A DNA stretch of 64,000 bases from Planococcus citreus (GCF_003664125.1 NZ_RCCP01000001.1:682001-746000); one strand, 5' to 3'. Counted from the stretch's first letter, positions 1 to 8,709 are shown. The notes: generated from the letters alone by a model not told the origin. Translations and numbers: made by a program.

Positions 1-314
1 TCATCGGACGCTGCGTAAAGCGCGCTCAAGGCGAATGCCACAAAAACCGCGCGCTGCACGGCCATCCCGCTTTTTCCGAGCGCCCTTACGAACAGCAGCC
101 CGAGCACGAGATACGCGAAGAAATGGGCGCTTTTCCTGAACAGTGTATGAAGTGTATCGAACTCCACCGGGACGAACGATGCGATAGCTTCAAACACTTG
201 CCGGACGATTTCCGAACTGATGCCGCCCGAAACCCCGGCTGGCTGATGCGATAATCCAAATATAAAAATCATCCATAAGACCGGCCATAACCAGGCCAGC
301 GATTGCTTTTTCAT
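1..314 (-). CDS. VanZ-family membrane protein, 3' end cut by window edge
   Basis: The reverse strand reads from an ATG at 314 to the window edge without a stop. The start is preceded by AAAGGA about nine bases upstream. The visible 104 residues begin MKKQSLAWLWP, with a first membrane segment, then a segment containing RKSAHFFAYLVLG, and end with YAASDE. This is the layout of VanZ-like proteins, including their H/E-rich loop. VanZ relatives are small integral membrane proteins, a few linked to glycopeptide tolerance, mostly of unknown role. The C-terminus lies outside the window. Confidence 0.75.
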   Translation of the reverse strand, partial: MKKQSLAWLWPVLWMIFIFGLSHQPAGVSGGISSEIVRQVFEAIASFVPVEFDTLHTLFRKSAHFFAYLVLGLLFVRALGKSGMAVQRAVFVAFALSALYAASD

Positions 315-365
315 CCTGCCAAATCCTTTTCTTTCTTGTCGTTCTTCTATTATAACCTAGTGCGC

Positions 366-2417
366 TCAATCAACAAGTGCTTCAAGTGAACGGGTCATTT
401 CCGCATCGATCAGGCCTTCCGAATCGACGATCAAAAATGATTCATACCGCTCCAGCTGCTCTTTCAGCTCTTTCGTCAAGCCGCTATCGCCAATCAAATA
501 CAAAGAAGCGTTGCGCCTGGCGGCAGCATTCGCCCCAGCCAAGGCATCCGTGAAATTCGATGCAGGCGCCAAAACCGCGACGCGGCGCTCGGCGTCTTCC
601 TCTTTCGTGCGCGCTTCGATCGACAAGCGGTCAGCGGCCAAAACGATATCGCTGCGCCCCCTCATTGCTTCGGTCGTCTCGCGCGGCATACGGTTGCCTT
701 GTGACAACAAAATCGGGTATTGGTTTTGCGCCGCAAAGACAGACGCGAGTGAAACATCCTTGAATGTCGCGCCGTCCGCCACGACCGCCCCTTCCGAATC
801 GATGCGCTCGGAAACTAACGCCGCCGTCTCATAGCGGTTGGCACCGCCGATGCGTTCTGCCTCAACCCCCATAAAAGCCAATTCCTCCAGCTGCGTATCG
901 GAAATGACCGGTTCGCTGCCGAGGATGATGGCGTTCGTGGCCCCGAGACGTTCGATTTCCGCTTTGGCCGACGCATTCAACTCATCATTTTCCGTGAACA
1001 ATAATGGCCCGCCTTCCTGATAGGCGAGTGGCGCACCGGCTAATGCATCCGCAAAGCCTTCACCTGTCGCCAATACGACTGTCTCTGCCGAATCCCATAC
1101 CGCCTCCGATAACAAAGCCGCCGTCTCGTAGCTGTCATCGCCGCTGATTTTCTTCACTGCAGCCGCTTTCGGTTCCGGTTCTCCGCTATACGCCGCAATG
1201 CCGCTGCCGCCGTATACGTACACCGTGTCGTTAATGGAAGCGAGCAGTTCACTGCCTTGCGGGACACTCTCCTTGGCCACTTGATTGCCTTTAGCATCGT
1301 AGAATTTCAACTTCCCGTCGCCCAGCACCGCTGCCCCGCCGGACGGAGACAACGCCGCCGCTTCGATGGAATGCTCCAGCACTTTATTGAAACCGCCATT
1401 TGGTGCCATCACTTGCAAGGCGCCGAGATGATACGGATTGCCGAACGCGCTTGTGCCTTGTTCCTGAAGCAACAGCAAGCGGTAATTGCTTTGCTGTTGA
1501 TGGCTCAGTGCGGATTCCGTCACCACCGGGCGGTAGCGGCTCTCAAGCGCACGGAACGAAGCTGAGCGGATCGGCTTGCGCAAGCGCTCGTTTCCTTCGG
1601 CGTTCAAAAATGCCCACTCGCCCGAATTCACGAATTCAACGATTGCACCGTCTGCGTCGGTCCCGGCCAGCCGCACCTCTTCTGCAGCAGGCAAGGCTTT
1701 TTCATATATGACTCGTTCTTTGCTAAGCGACCGCGCAATCAAGGTCGGCACCATCAGCTCTTCGTTTGGTGCTTTAATATAGTAGATGATGCCATCTTTC
1801 ACTGCATAAGGCTCCAGCACATGAGGCGATTGCCACTCCTTGCCTCCTGAAAGCGTACGTCCGTGAAGCACCGAGCCATCGAAATACATCAAATGGCCGC
1901 TTGAAATGGCCGCTTGCCGCAAATCACCGCCCGCCACGTCTGCGACCGGCTTGCCGTCAAGTTTATATACGAGCAAGCGTGCGCCGAGATTGCCGGTGAT
2001 GATGACGTGTCCCGAATCGAACGCAACATCCGCACCGGATCCGCTCATCCGAAAACCGTCCGCAAGCGTAAAGGTTCCGGTTTCTTTGCCATCCGCTACA
2101 TCATGCACCGACACTTCATTTCCGGAAATCACGACAAATGCCCGGTCGCCGATTGCATACTGTGCACCTTCAAGCTCTTTGCGCCACAATTCCTTGCCTT
2201 CTGCGCTATAGCTGACGATTGCTTGCGGCCCCAACTGGCTCTCGAGCACTGCGATGACTTGTTCATCCACCACTGCGAGCTCTCCTGCCTTGACGCCGTC
2301 CGGGAACTTGGCCAGCTCCCGGTACTCCGTTTCTGCCGCGAGCGCTTCATGCGTTAAGATGCCCGCCCCGCCCGCCGCTGCAAGCAAGGCGATGCCTACG
2401 ATTTGAACCTGTTTCAT
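366..2417 (-). CDS. Secreted beta-propeller-like protein with C-terminal cell-wall-binding (CWB2) repeats
   Basis: A 683-residue protein begins with a signal peptide (MKQVQIVGIALLAAAGG, Ala-rich cleavage region near residue 28). Residues about 30-420 contain repeated short strands with GKE/DGK turns, resembling a PQQ- or WD-like propeller. From about residue 425 to the end there are three divergent CWB2-type repeats (ISGDDSYETAAL, RIGGANRYETAA, then a degenerate third unit); each typical unit carries FADALAG or similar. CWB2 triplets anchor proteins non-covalently to the Gram-positive wall. The start has a GAGGGGG site seven bases upstream. The third repeat is the least conserved. The substrate or partner cannot be told; the subtilisin at 41.5-43.8 kb carries the same anchor. 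Confidence 0.75.
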   Translation of the reverse strand: MKQVQIVGIALLAAAGGAGILTHEALAAETEYRELAKFPDGVKAGELAVVDEQVIAVLESQLGPQAIVSYSAEGKELWRKELEGAQYAIGDRAFVVISGNEVSVHDVADGKETGTFTLADGFRMSGSGADVAFDSGHVIITGNLGARLLVYKLDGKPVADVAGGDLRQAAISSGHLMYFDGSVLHGRTLSGGKEWQSPHVLEPYAVKDGIIYYIKAPNEELMVPTLIARSLSKERVIYEKALPAAEEVRLAGTDADGAIVEFVNSGEWAFLNAEGNERLRKPIRSASFRALESRYRPVVTESALSHQQQSNYRLLLLQEQGTSAFGNPYHLGALQVMAPNGGFNKVLEHSIEAAALSPSGGAAVLGDGKLKFYDAKGNQVAKESVPQGSELLASINDTVYVYGGSGIAAYSGEPEPKAAAVKKISGDDSYETAALLSEAVWDSAETVVLATGEGFADALAGAPLAYQEGGPLLFTENDELNASAKAEIERLGATNAIILGSEPVISDTQLEELAFMGVEAERIGGANRYETAALVSERIDSEGAVVADGATFKDVSLASVFAAQNQYPILLSQGNRMPRETTEAMRGRSDIVLAADRLSIEARTKEEDAERRVAVLAPASNFTDALAGANAAARRNASLYLIGDSGLTKELKEQLERYESFLIVDSEGLIDAEMTRSLEALVD

Positions 2418-2479
2418 GTGCGTCCCCCTCTTCTCCTGGCTGTCTTCTTTCAGCTTAATGATAGAAGGTTAAGGAAATG

Positions 2480-2530
2480 TTAAAAAAACGAGAAAACGCC
2501 CTGCCTGGATTGCTCGAATCCAGATAGGGC
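2480..2530 (-). terminator. Rho-independent terminator of the 2541-2876 gene
   Basis: On the minus strand a stem GCCCT/AGGGC plus CTGGATT/AATCCAG (2498-2502 with 2526-2530, 2505-2511 with 2517-2523) is followed by a T-rich tract (2482-2497). It lies just downstream of the stop codon at 2541. Confidence 0.75.
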
Positions 2531-2540
2531 GCATATGGCT

Positions 2541-2876
2541 TCATACCGTTTCTTCGCGTTTCGGATGCGGCTGCGTGATATCGACCGCATATACTTCGAT
2601 TTTATTGACCATCAAATCTTTGATCCCGTAGACTGGGCGTTCGCGGTTTTCAACGTCCGCAACGTATTCATTGAGCTTCTCCTGTAAAAAGACGCCGACT
2701 GGCTTATCGGAATCCGTGATTTGAGACGCCGCATACTGGAATGAAGTCTCGAAAAACAGATTGGAGATTTCGATCGCCTTCAGCGTGTCTTCGTCCTTAT
2801 GTAAGCCCACCACTTTGTAGTAATTGCCGTACTCATCGCGCACCAAATCCTGTTGTTCGATGTTCTGCATGCTCAT
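2541..2876 (-). CDS. Conserved hypothetical small acidic protein
   Basis: A 111-residue soluble protein with no signal peptide or membrane segment. Its N-terminus (QDLVRDEYGNYYKVVGL) looks like a small beta-sheet domain and the C-terminus ends in ITQPHPKREETV. I do not recognise the family. The start is placed at ATG 2876 because AAGGAGG lies seven bases upstream; a TTG one codon earlier is possible. It is monocistronic, with its own terminator, between the CWB2 gene and a plus-strand membrane-protein pair. Confidence 0.6.
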   Translation of the reverse strand: MSMQNIEQQDLVRDEYGNYYKVVGLHKDEDTLKAIEISNLFFETSFQYAASQITDSDKPVGVFLQEKLNEYVADVENRERPVYGIKDLMVNKIEVYAVDITQPHPKREETV

Positions 2877-3013
2877 CAAAATTCCTCCTTCAATTAGTCT
2901 CGGTTGAATTGCCTCCGTTATTCCTATAGACGGAACGAAGGGTGCTTAAACAAATTTCCATTAGCGAGAACCGCTTGAGGTGAATGAATTGAAAATGAGT
3001 AAAGTATGGCTGC

Positions 3014-3169
3014 TTATCGTTTATGCTTGCTCCAATCATAAGGCTCTTTCGCCCAGCCCCAAATTAAACACATGACAAATACGATAATCCCGAACAGCAG
3101 GCTGTTTCCCCATTGGATTTCACCACCGGAAAGAAGATCCTTGAAAGAATTGAATTTAAAATGAAGCCC
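3014..3169 (-). pseudogene. Possible start-less remnant of a small membrane protein
   Basis: The minus strand stays open for 51 codons between in-frame stops at 3170-3172 and 3014-3016. It would encode NSFKDLLSGGEIQWG, a hydrophobic stretch LLFGIIVFVMCLIWG and a polar tail ending EPYDWSKHKR. The composition is that of a one-span small membrane protein. However, no ATG, GTG or TTG precedes the membrane stretch in frame and no ribosome site fits. It may have lost its start or use an unusual one. This fills most of the 331-bp gap between 2880 and 3210. Confidence 0.35.
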
Positions 3170-3210
3170 TCAGCGCTTTCATCCGTATAGTTACATAGAG
3201 GTGAGCATAA

Positions 3211-3684
3211 ATGACTTTCCATTCGAAAATCGATTCTTTTTTTATCCGTTTCATGTTGGCAGCTATCCTGTTCATCGCCGCCGTTTCGTTTATTCCATTG
3301 TTATTCGAAGGTGCGCCGTTTTCAGCTTTCGTAATCGTCACGGCTACTTTTGTAATCACCACTGTACTCATCTTGTGGATCACCTTCGCCATCCGTTACG
3401 TTTTCCTTGAACAGCATTTGCTCGTGAAAGCTGGTCCTTTCAGAAGCCGCATTCCTTACACAAGCATCTTAAAAATCACCCCGACACGCGATATTTTCAC
3501 GGGCTACCGCCTGTTGTCATCGCGGGATGCGCTGGAACTGATCAACAACAAGACGATGTTCGGGACCGTGAAAATCTCACCGGAAAATCAAGATGCGTTT
3601 ATAGCAGAGCTGAAGAAGCGTTGCCCTGATGTGAAGCTTGATGAAAAATTTTTCGGCCAGGCATCCACCAGCGAAAAACCATAG
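3211..3684 (+). CDS. Membrane protein with bacterial PH-like domain (YyaB-type)
   Basis: 157 residues. Two membrane helices (about 12-30 and 38-60) are followed by a PH-like beta domain containing FLEQHLLVKAGPFRSRIPY and TRDIFTGYRLLSSRDALEL, and a short polar tail. This arrangement resembles the bacterial PH_4/YyaB family. Those proteins are of unknown function, although some related membrane PH proteins affect envelope stress or bacteriocin resistance. GAGGTG lies seven bases upstream of the ATG. It is followed 46 bp later by a CXXC protein on the same strand. Confidence 0.7.
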   Translation: MTFHSKIDSFFIRFMLAAILFIAAVSFIPLLFEGAPFSAFVIVTATFVITTVLILWITFAIRYVFLEQHLLVKAGPFRSRIPYTSILKITPTRDIFTGYRLLSSRDALELINNKTMFGTVKISPENQDAFIAELKKRCPDVKLDEKFFGQASTSEKP

Positions 3685-3730
3685 TATGATGAAAAGAATA
3701 GAATGTTTTTCAATCGGAAGGAGCGCCTTT

Positions 3731-4027
3731 ATGCCACATTGCCAAAACTGCGGGTTCAAATGGAGCTGGAGCGACATGATCAAAGTCGCACTAAAAGGAA
3801 ACATGCCTTGCCCGAATTGCCAAAAAGACCAATACGTCAAAAGCGGCCGGAATCTCTTCGGGGCATTTTTGGTCGTCATGCCCTTTGTGCTGCTGTATTC
3901 CTATCTTACTTCCAATTTCAGTTTCAGCTGGCCATTGGCAATTACGGGTTTCATTTTTTATATGACGCTAGGTACGGTCATGGGGCCATTCTTCTATAGA
4001 TTATCGAATACTTCTCGAAAAAGGTAA
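3731..4027 (+). CDS. CXXC-20-CXXC small zinc-ribbon membrane protein, copy 1
   Basis: 98 residues. It begins MPHCQNCGFKWSWSD, with a second pair CPNC at residues 27-30, so the two CXXC knuckles are about 20 residues apart and probably bind zinc. Two hydrophobic helices follow, then a basic tail. The start is fixed by GGAAGGAG eight bases upstream and by alignment to three paralogues at 6969, 7279 and 7653. The motif matches the small Bacillales family known as cxxc_20_cxxc (TIGR04104, from memory), whose function is unknown. Confidence 0.8.
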   Translation: MPHCQNCGFKWSWSDMIKVALKGNMPCPNCQKDQYVKSGRNLFGAFLVVMPFVLLYSYLTSNFSFSWPLAITGFIFYMTLGTVMGPFFYRLSNTSRKR

Positions 4028-4036
4028 GAAGTGGTA

Positions 4037-4153
4037 TTTTCCGAAGCTTATCGCTCGCTTTCCGTGGGCTCGCGCCCAAGCCTCCTCAGCCGCTTCGCGC
4101 CTTGCGGGGTCTCGGTCGTCTCGCTGATCCACAGGAGTCGAGCGAACGCTTCT
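4037..4153. repeat. Interspersed repeat family B, short copy
   Basis: A 117-bp GC-rich noncoding element begins TTTTCCGAAGCTTATCGCTC and ends with CACAGGAGTCGAGCGAACGC. The same two ends occur in a longer copy at 53757-53946. The ends are imperfect inverted repeats of each other (GAAGC, CGCTCG and GTGGG blocks shared with the complement), so the unit could fold as one long hairpin. It lies between a CXXC gene and the terminator of the helicase gene. Confidence 0.75.
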
Positions 4154-4246
4154 CCAAATACTTAGATAGGTCATTGATGTTGAACGGCAAAAAGATGGTT
4201 CCATTTTAATTCATAACTGATTAATAGACTTCTTCAACACTGTAAA

Positions 4247-4273
4247 TAAAAACAGCCCGAGGGCTGTTTTTTT
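4247..4273. terminator. Bidirectional terminator
   Basis: AACAGCCC (4251-4258) pairs with GGGCTGTT (4261-4268). A-runs precede it and T-runs follow, so it can work in both directions. Its main client is the minus-strand helicase-LexA gene ending at 4282. Confidence 0.8.
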
Positions 4274-4281
4274 AATGCATT

Positions 4282-6709
4282 CTATTTCTTCATTACCCCA
4301 ATGACCCGCCCGTTGATGTAGACATCTTCACTGCGCATCATGATCGGTTCGAATTCGGGATTTTCCGCAACGAGCAGGATCTCGCTGCCCATCGGCATAT
4401 ACTTTTTCATCGTCGCTTCGCCGTCGATGACTGCGATGACGATGTCGCCGTTCGACGCCGTATTTTGCTGGTGGACGACGACCATATCGCCTTTATCGAT
4501 GCCGGCACCGGTCATGCTGTCCCCAGTCACCGTCAGCAAGAAGCTGTCTTTCGGCGACACGAGCCAGTCACGCGGCAAGCTGTGCGCCGTTTCGTAACTT
4601 TCAGAAGCAAGCGCGGGAATGCCCGCCGCGACGTTTCCGATGAGCGGCACTTCCGCCAATTCGTGCACTTGGATCAATACGTCTTCGCCCGCTTCACGCA
4701 CTTCGATGTCCGCACCCGGTTCTTGGGCGTATTCGTAATCGCGGCCGTTCTTCAAGTTTTTATACAAGCTGCGCTGCTTCGTGTCCGGCAAAAAACGTGC
4801 CTGGCATTTCGGCAAGTCCTGTACTCCCTCGCCTTGCCGGTCGATGATCTTCACCGATAAGCCGTCTGTCGCGATTCCGTAAAACGCCCGGCTGTCCGCT
4901 TCCAAATAACTCTTCAGCTGATTCACGGCGTCGGCAATACCCGTGCCGAAACGTTTCACTTCGGCGATAATATATGGCCGCGCTTGGCCGTCCGCATGAA
5001 TTTCCACGGCGATATCACAATAGCCTTTTTTCGAAAATTGCTGGACCGGGTATTCGAGCTGCATGAGTTCATACGGATATCCGTACGTCTCGTGTAGTTC
5101 GCGGATGAGCCACTGTCGGGTCAGTTCCTCTTTGGAATGCAAATCGACCAATTGATCGGCCAAGCGGTAATCGGTCATGCTGATGGACTCGAATGGGCGG
5201 AGCGCAGCGTCTTTTCGCATGCGCAAATGCTTGCGGTCGATTTCCTTGATGAATTTCGACGGCTTTTTCACCGACGACATATACAATAGTTCATTCGCGC
5301 GCGTCATGCCGACATACAATAGCTTGCGTTCATCGGAATCGATCGTCTTCTGGTCTTCGGCGTCATCGTAAAGCTCCATCGGGATGACACCTTGATTCAA
5401 ATCGATGAGGAAAATGACTTTGAATTCCAGCCCTTTGATCGAATGCATCGTCACGAGCTTCACTTTGTCCGATTCGAAATCCGGCTCCTTGCTCTGGAGG
5501 ATCTCACAGGCAATGCCTTTGGCCGCCAAATCCGCTGCGGCGCTTTCGACGGAGCGCTTGCCTCGCGCGACGATGCACATCTCGGACAGACGGTAATCGC
5601 CGCGAAGCCGCTCGATTTCCTCTGCAAGAAAAGCCACTTGCTGCTCGGGCTGCATGAAGAACTGGTAAATCGGCGGATGGCCGTGGCGGTCAATGAGCGC
5701 CGGTTTGACGAAATCGACATTCGACTGGATCGTTTCGTCCGCTTCGATCAAATCGAAAGCGGCTTGCGAAATCTCCGTCGTCGTCCGGTAGTTCTTGCTC
5801 AAGGTTCGCGATTTCCCGCTCATGTCATAGCCGATTGTCGTATACGGCCGCCCTTTGCCGAGCCAGGAATCCGGATAGATGCTTTGCGTATTGTCCGCCA
5901 CGAACATTAGCGAAGAATGCGCTTTTTCCTTATAAAGCTCCTTCAGGAATTCCAGCTGCACGCGCGTCAGATCCTGGCTTTCATCGATGATGATATGGGT
6001 ATACTTGCCGCCGTTCGAGCGCCTCACTTCATCAAGCGCCAGCTCGTTCATTTGCTTGAATGAAACGAGGCCTTCTTTTTCCAGAAGCTCGCGGTACAAT
6101 CTCGCCACTTCAAACACCGCTTCACGGGTCGGCGAATTCTTCAATAATTTCTGCGGCGTCCCGCTATTTCCGGAAGCGCGCCCGATGCGGTCCACCGATT
6201 GATAGGTCTCGATATCTACCATCGCGCAAGACGTGATCCACTCCGCCTCGTCTTTCAAGAACTTCATATTTTTCGGCGTCAGCAGCTATCACATCCGGAT
6301 GGGATTTCTTCACTTCGTGAATCGCTTTCGTCAGCACTTGCCATTCCTTATCGCCCGGCGCAATGGCCAGCTTGCGTTTCGTGCGCTGTAAATATTTCAT
6401 GAACTGCCCGTACATGAGCGAATCGATCGTCGCGATCTTCACTTCCGCATTTGACGCAAATAACCGTTCCGCCTCGCCAGCAGCTGCATCCGCCAAACGT
6501 TCGTATTGAAATTTTATGTAATTGAGCAAAGTCTTGTTGTACGTCACCAATAAAATCTGGTCATCTTCCTCGTGGCAATAATGATCCATCAAGAAATGGA
6601 TCCGCCGAATCGCCACCGTCGTCTTGCCCGATCCGGCCACCCCTTTGACCAACATTGGCCCGCCCGGCTCCAATTCCACAATGCGCCGCTGCTCCATATT
6701 CAACTTCAT
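4282..6709 (-). pseudogene. UvrD-type helicase / PD-(D/E)XK nuclease / LexA-type S24 peptidase fusion, broken by one frameshift
   Basis: Two overlapping frames together encode an 808-residue protein. Residues 1-147 carry Walker A (GVAGSGKTT, 23-31). After a +1 frame change at the five-A run (6269-6273), the second frame carries DESQD (242-246), HSIKGLE (422-428) and YVGMTRA (465-471), the superfamily 1 helicase motifs. Residues about 550-630 resemble the HSDR N-terminal nuclease fold (CDIAVEI then IAEVK, D565 and E583-x-K585). The last 125 residues are a complete LexA C-terminal domain: scissile Ala-Gly in NVAAGIP (695/696), Ser in GDSM (731) and Lys in TMKKY (768). GGGAGG sits upstream of ATG 6709. 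Losing one A would restore a continuous frame, so this is a natural null allele, a phase-variable tract, programmed slippage or an assembly error. Confidence 0.8.
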
Positions 6710-6743
6710 ACTCCGCACCCTCCCCATTTACAACTTATACCTT

Positions 6744-6782
6744 TATTCTAAGAATATTGTCATGCAATAGCAAGGTCTTGCT
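6744..6782 (-). promoter_or_regulatory. Candidate promoter with two palindromes for the helicase-LexA gene
   Basis: On the minus strand TTGCTA (6768-6773) and TAGAAT (6745-6750) are separated by 17 bp. A near-perfect palindrome (TATTC, 3 bp, GAATA; 6744-6756) covers the -10 box. A second (AGCAAG, 2 bp, CTTGCT; 6769-6782) covers the -35 box. Neither matches the Bacillus SOS box (CGAAC, four bases, GTTCG). They could be operators for an unknown repressor. Confidence 0.4.
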
Positions 6783-6968
6783 GCATTCATTCATGGTTAT
6801 ATTTAAGTTGTGTCTCTATGTCATGCTGACAAACTCTATTTCTTTTATTAAAATGGCGCACATTACAATTAGCGGGCACTATCTCATAATTTATTCCCAT
6901 TAATTTGGATTAATTTTAAAATTAAGGGTATACATATATTTAACTCATAAAAGCAAAGGAGCCAAACA

Positions 6969-7262
6969 ATGCCTCATTGTGACAACTGCGGAGCCAAATG
7001 GACTTGGAGCGACACTTTTAAAATTTCATTTTTGAACAAACGCAAATGCCCGAATTGCGCGAATATGCAATACCCTAAGACAAATGCTAACGCAAAGAAA
7101 CTTTACGCAGCCTGCGCCTTTTTATTCGCAGTGAGTATCCTACTCCCCTATTTGGATGTTCCGCTCAATATGTTCACCCTTTTTGTTACGATCTACTCCT
7201 GCTCACTTATTATCGCATTGCCCTATGCCATTCAACTCTCCAATCAACCAAAAATCCGCTGA
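6969..7262 (+). CDS. CXXC-20-CXXC small zinc-ribbon membrane protein, copy 2
   Basis: 97 residues beginning MPHCDNCGAKWTWSDTFK, with the second knuckle CPNC about 20 residues on and the conserved QYP after it. Two hydrophobic segments (about 44-60 and 68-90) follow. AAAGGAG lies upstream of the ATG. It is the first of three consecutive paralogues on this strand, 16 bp before the next one, and probably cotranscribed with it. The AT-rich 240 bp upstream hold only the opposing helicase promoter and presumably this array's own. Confidence 0.75.
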   Translation: MPHCDNCGAKWTWSDTFKISFLNKRKCPNCANMQYPKTNANAKKLYAACAFLFAVSILLPYLDVPLNMFTLFVTIYSCSLIIALPYAIQLSNQPKIR

Positions 7263-7278
7263 AGGAAGGATACATTTT

Positions 7279-7590
7279 ATGCCACACTGCCAAAATTGTA
7301 ATTTCAAATGGAGTTGGAAAGATGTCATGGTGCTCAGTCTGAAAGGCAAAAAAGAATGCCCCAACTGCAACAAAAGACAATATATATCTCCCGCATCAAA
7401 CTTCTGGGTTACGTTCTTTACTTCCATGGCTTTTATCCTTCCCACAAGCTTTCTTCGTGCTTATTACGAAATTAGCTCGTCATGGATTTTTCTTGCCATA
7501 CCGATTTACTTACCGCTTGTTTTGCTGGTGCTGCCTTTCTTCTATAGGCTATCGAGTACCCGGAAACGATTCGGCAAAACGATCGAATAA
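7279..7590 (+). CDS. CXXC-20-CXXC small zinc-ribbon membrane protein, copy 3
   Basis: 103 residues beginning MPHCQNCNFKWSWKDVM, second knuckle CPNC, then two long hydrophobic segments and a C-terminal FFYRLSSTRKRF. The ending resembles copy 1 (FFYRLSNTSRKR), which suggests these two are the closest pair. A longer open frame extends upstream to 7156, but GAAGGAAGGA eight bases before ATG 7279 and the paralogue alignment set the start. Confidence 0.78.
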   Translation: MPHCQNCNFKWSWKDVMVLSLKGKKECPNCNKRQYISPASNFWVTFFTSMAFILPTSFLRAYYEISSSWIFLAIPIYLPLVLLVLPFFYRLSSTRKRFGKTIE

Positions 7591-7652
7591 TCACTTGCTT
7601 CAAGCTGACTTTCAAATCAATGAATATGCGATTGCCGGAAAGGATGAACCCT

Positions 7653-7958
7653 ATGCCCCGTTGCCAAAATTGCGGATTCCAGTGGGACTGGAAAGATATG
7701 TTCAAACTTAGCCTTAAAGGGAAGCAGGAATGCCGAAACTGCCATGTCCTTCAATACCCTTCAAGAAAATCGAATTTCTGGAGTTATATGCTGTTTCTCA
7801 TCCCGTTCATTCTGATATCCAATTACTTCATCGTCTATCGGGAAGCCGGGTTGCTGTTTCTTCTCCTGCTCTTCCTTGTGTATGTCACGCTTGCTTCGCT
7901 TTTGATCCCGTTCTTGCTCAAGCTATCGAACACGAAGAATACGATGCTGAAATCCTAA
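7653..7958 (+). CDS. CXXC-20-CXXC small zinc-ribbon membrane protein, copy 4
   Basis: 101 residues beginning MPRCQNCGFQWDWKDMFK. The second knuckle is CRNC rather than CPNC. Two hydrophobic segments rich in Leu follow. GGAAAGGAT precedes ATG 7653; upstream in-frame ATGs at 7620 and 7644 lack a site and would precede the conserved MPxC. It is the last gene of the tandem array and is followed by a terminator at 8044. Confidence 0.77.
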   Translation: MPRCQNCGFQWDWKDMFKLSLKGKQECRNCHVLQYPSRKSNFWSYMLFLIPFILISNYFIVYREAGLLFLLLLFLVYVTLASLLIPFLLKLSNTKNTMLKS

Positions 7959-8043
7959 AAGGTTTCCAAGTCGAATCACCAATTGCATGAGCCGCTTGCA
8001 GCCTATTCTCATGCTTTAACTGTTCTGATCCGTCTACAAATAT

Positions 8044-8076
8044 AAAAAGCTTAGGAATTGTTCCCAAGCTTTTTTT
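8044..8076 (+). terminator. Terminator of the CXXC array
   Basis: AAGCTTAGGAA pairs with TTCCCAAGCTT around a 3-nt loop and is followed by seven T residues. From here to 8276 I see no gene or convincing site. Confidence 0.65.
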
Positions 8077-8276
8077 AAGTATTGAAATTAATAAGGCTAA
8101 TATTTTGTAAATAGGATATAAAATAGAACATGCAACAGTTCGGAATGCTATTTGTATTGGCTTTATTTTATCGCTAAACATGCTTATTCCTATAAAGACT
8201 GTACCGCAACATACTCACTGTCATGGCAGTTACACTGTATCCCCACAGAACCAAAGCTGCTCATGTCGTGGATTTC

Positions 8277-8639
8277 TTACTCTACATCGCCTTCCCACGA
8301 CGACATACCTTCCGATACATTCACTACATCGTATCCTGCTTCATTCAAAATGGCGCTCGCTTCCTGGGAACGGTTACCCGACTGGCAAATCACCACATAC
8401 TGTTGATCTTCCGACAAGCCGGAAAATTCCTCTTCCCGAAGCGTGCTGAGCGGCTTGTTCTCCGCGCCGACAATATGCGCCTCTTCGTACTCATATGGCT
8501 CCCGCACATCGAGCACCGTATAGCCCGCCTCCTGCTTCGCCGCCACTTCCTCAATCGCAATCGTCTCGTATTCGCCATTGCCGCATGCCGCAAGCAGCAA
8601 CACAAGTAGTATCGCCATCAAGCCCATCATTCTTTTCAT
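8277..8639 (-). CDS. Rhodanese-domain lipoprotein
   Basis: 120 residues. A lipoprotein signal peptide ends in the lipobox LLAAC, so the mature protein is probably anchored on the outer face of the membrane. The rest is one rhodanese domain: LDVREPYEYEEAHI, then the active-site loop CQSGNRS with the catalytic cysteine, and a C-terminal EGMSSWEG. Rhodaneses transfer sulfane sulfur or sense thiol state; the substrate here is unknown. AAGGGAG lies eight bases upstream of the ATG. It stands alone. Confidence 0.88.
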   Translation of the reverse strand: MKRMMGLMAILLVLLLAACGNGEYETIAIEEVAAKQEAGYTVLDVREPYEYEEAHIVGAENKPLSTLREEEFSGLSEDQQYVVICQSGNRSQEASAILNEAGYDVVNVSEGMSSWEGDVE

Positions 8640-8709
8640 CTTGCGTCTCCCTTTCCTATCGTTCTACTCGAATTGTATGAAATTCCGTCGTTGATTACTA
8701 TTTATAAGC

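Noticed and set aside
6262..6267. Independent start of a second gene at ATG 6267
   Set aside because: No ribosome site, it overlaps the first frame at the exact point of helicase continuity, and a one-base change joins the frames.
6728..6968. SOS (LexA) box upstream of the helicase-LexA gene
   Set aside because: No CGAAC-N4-GTTCG or near match in the interval.
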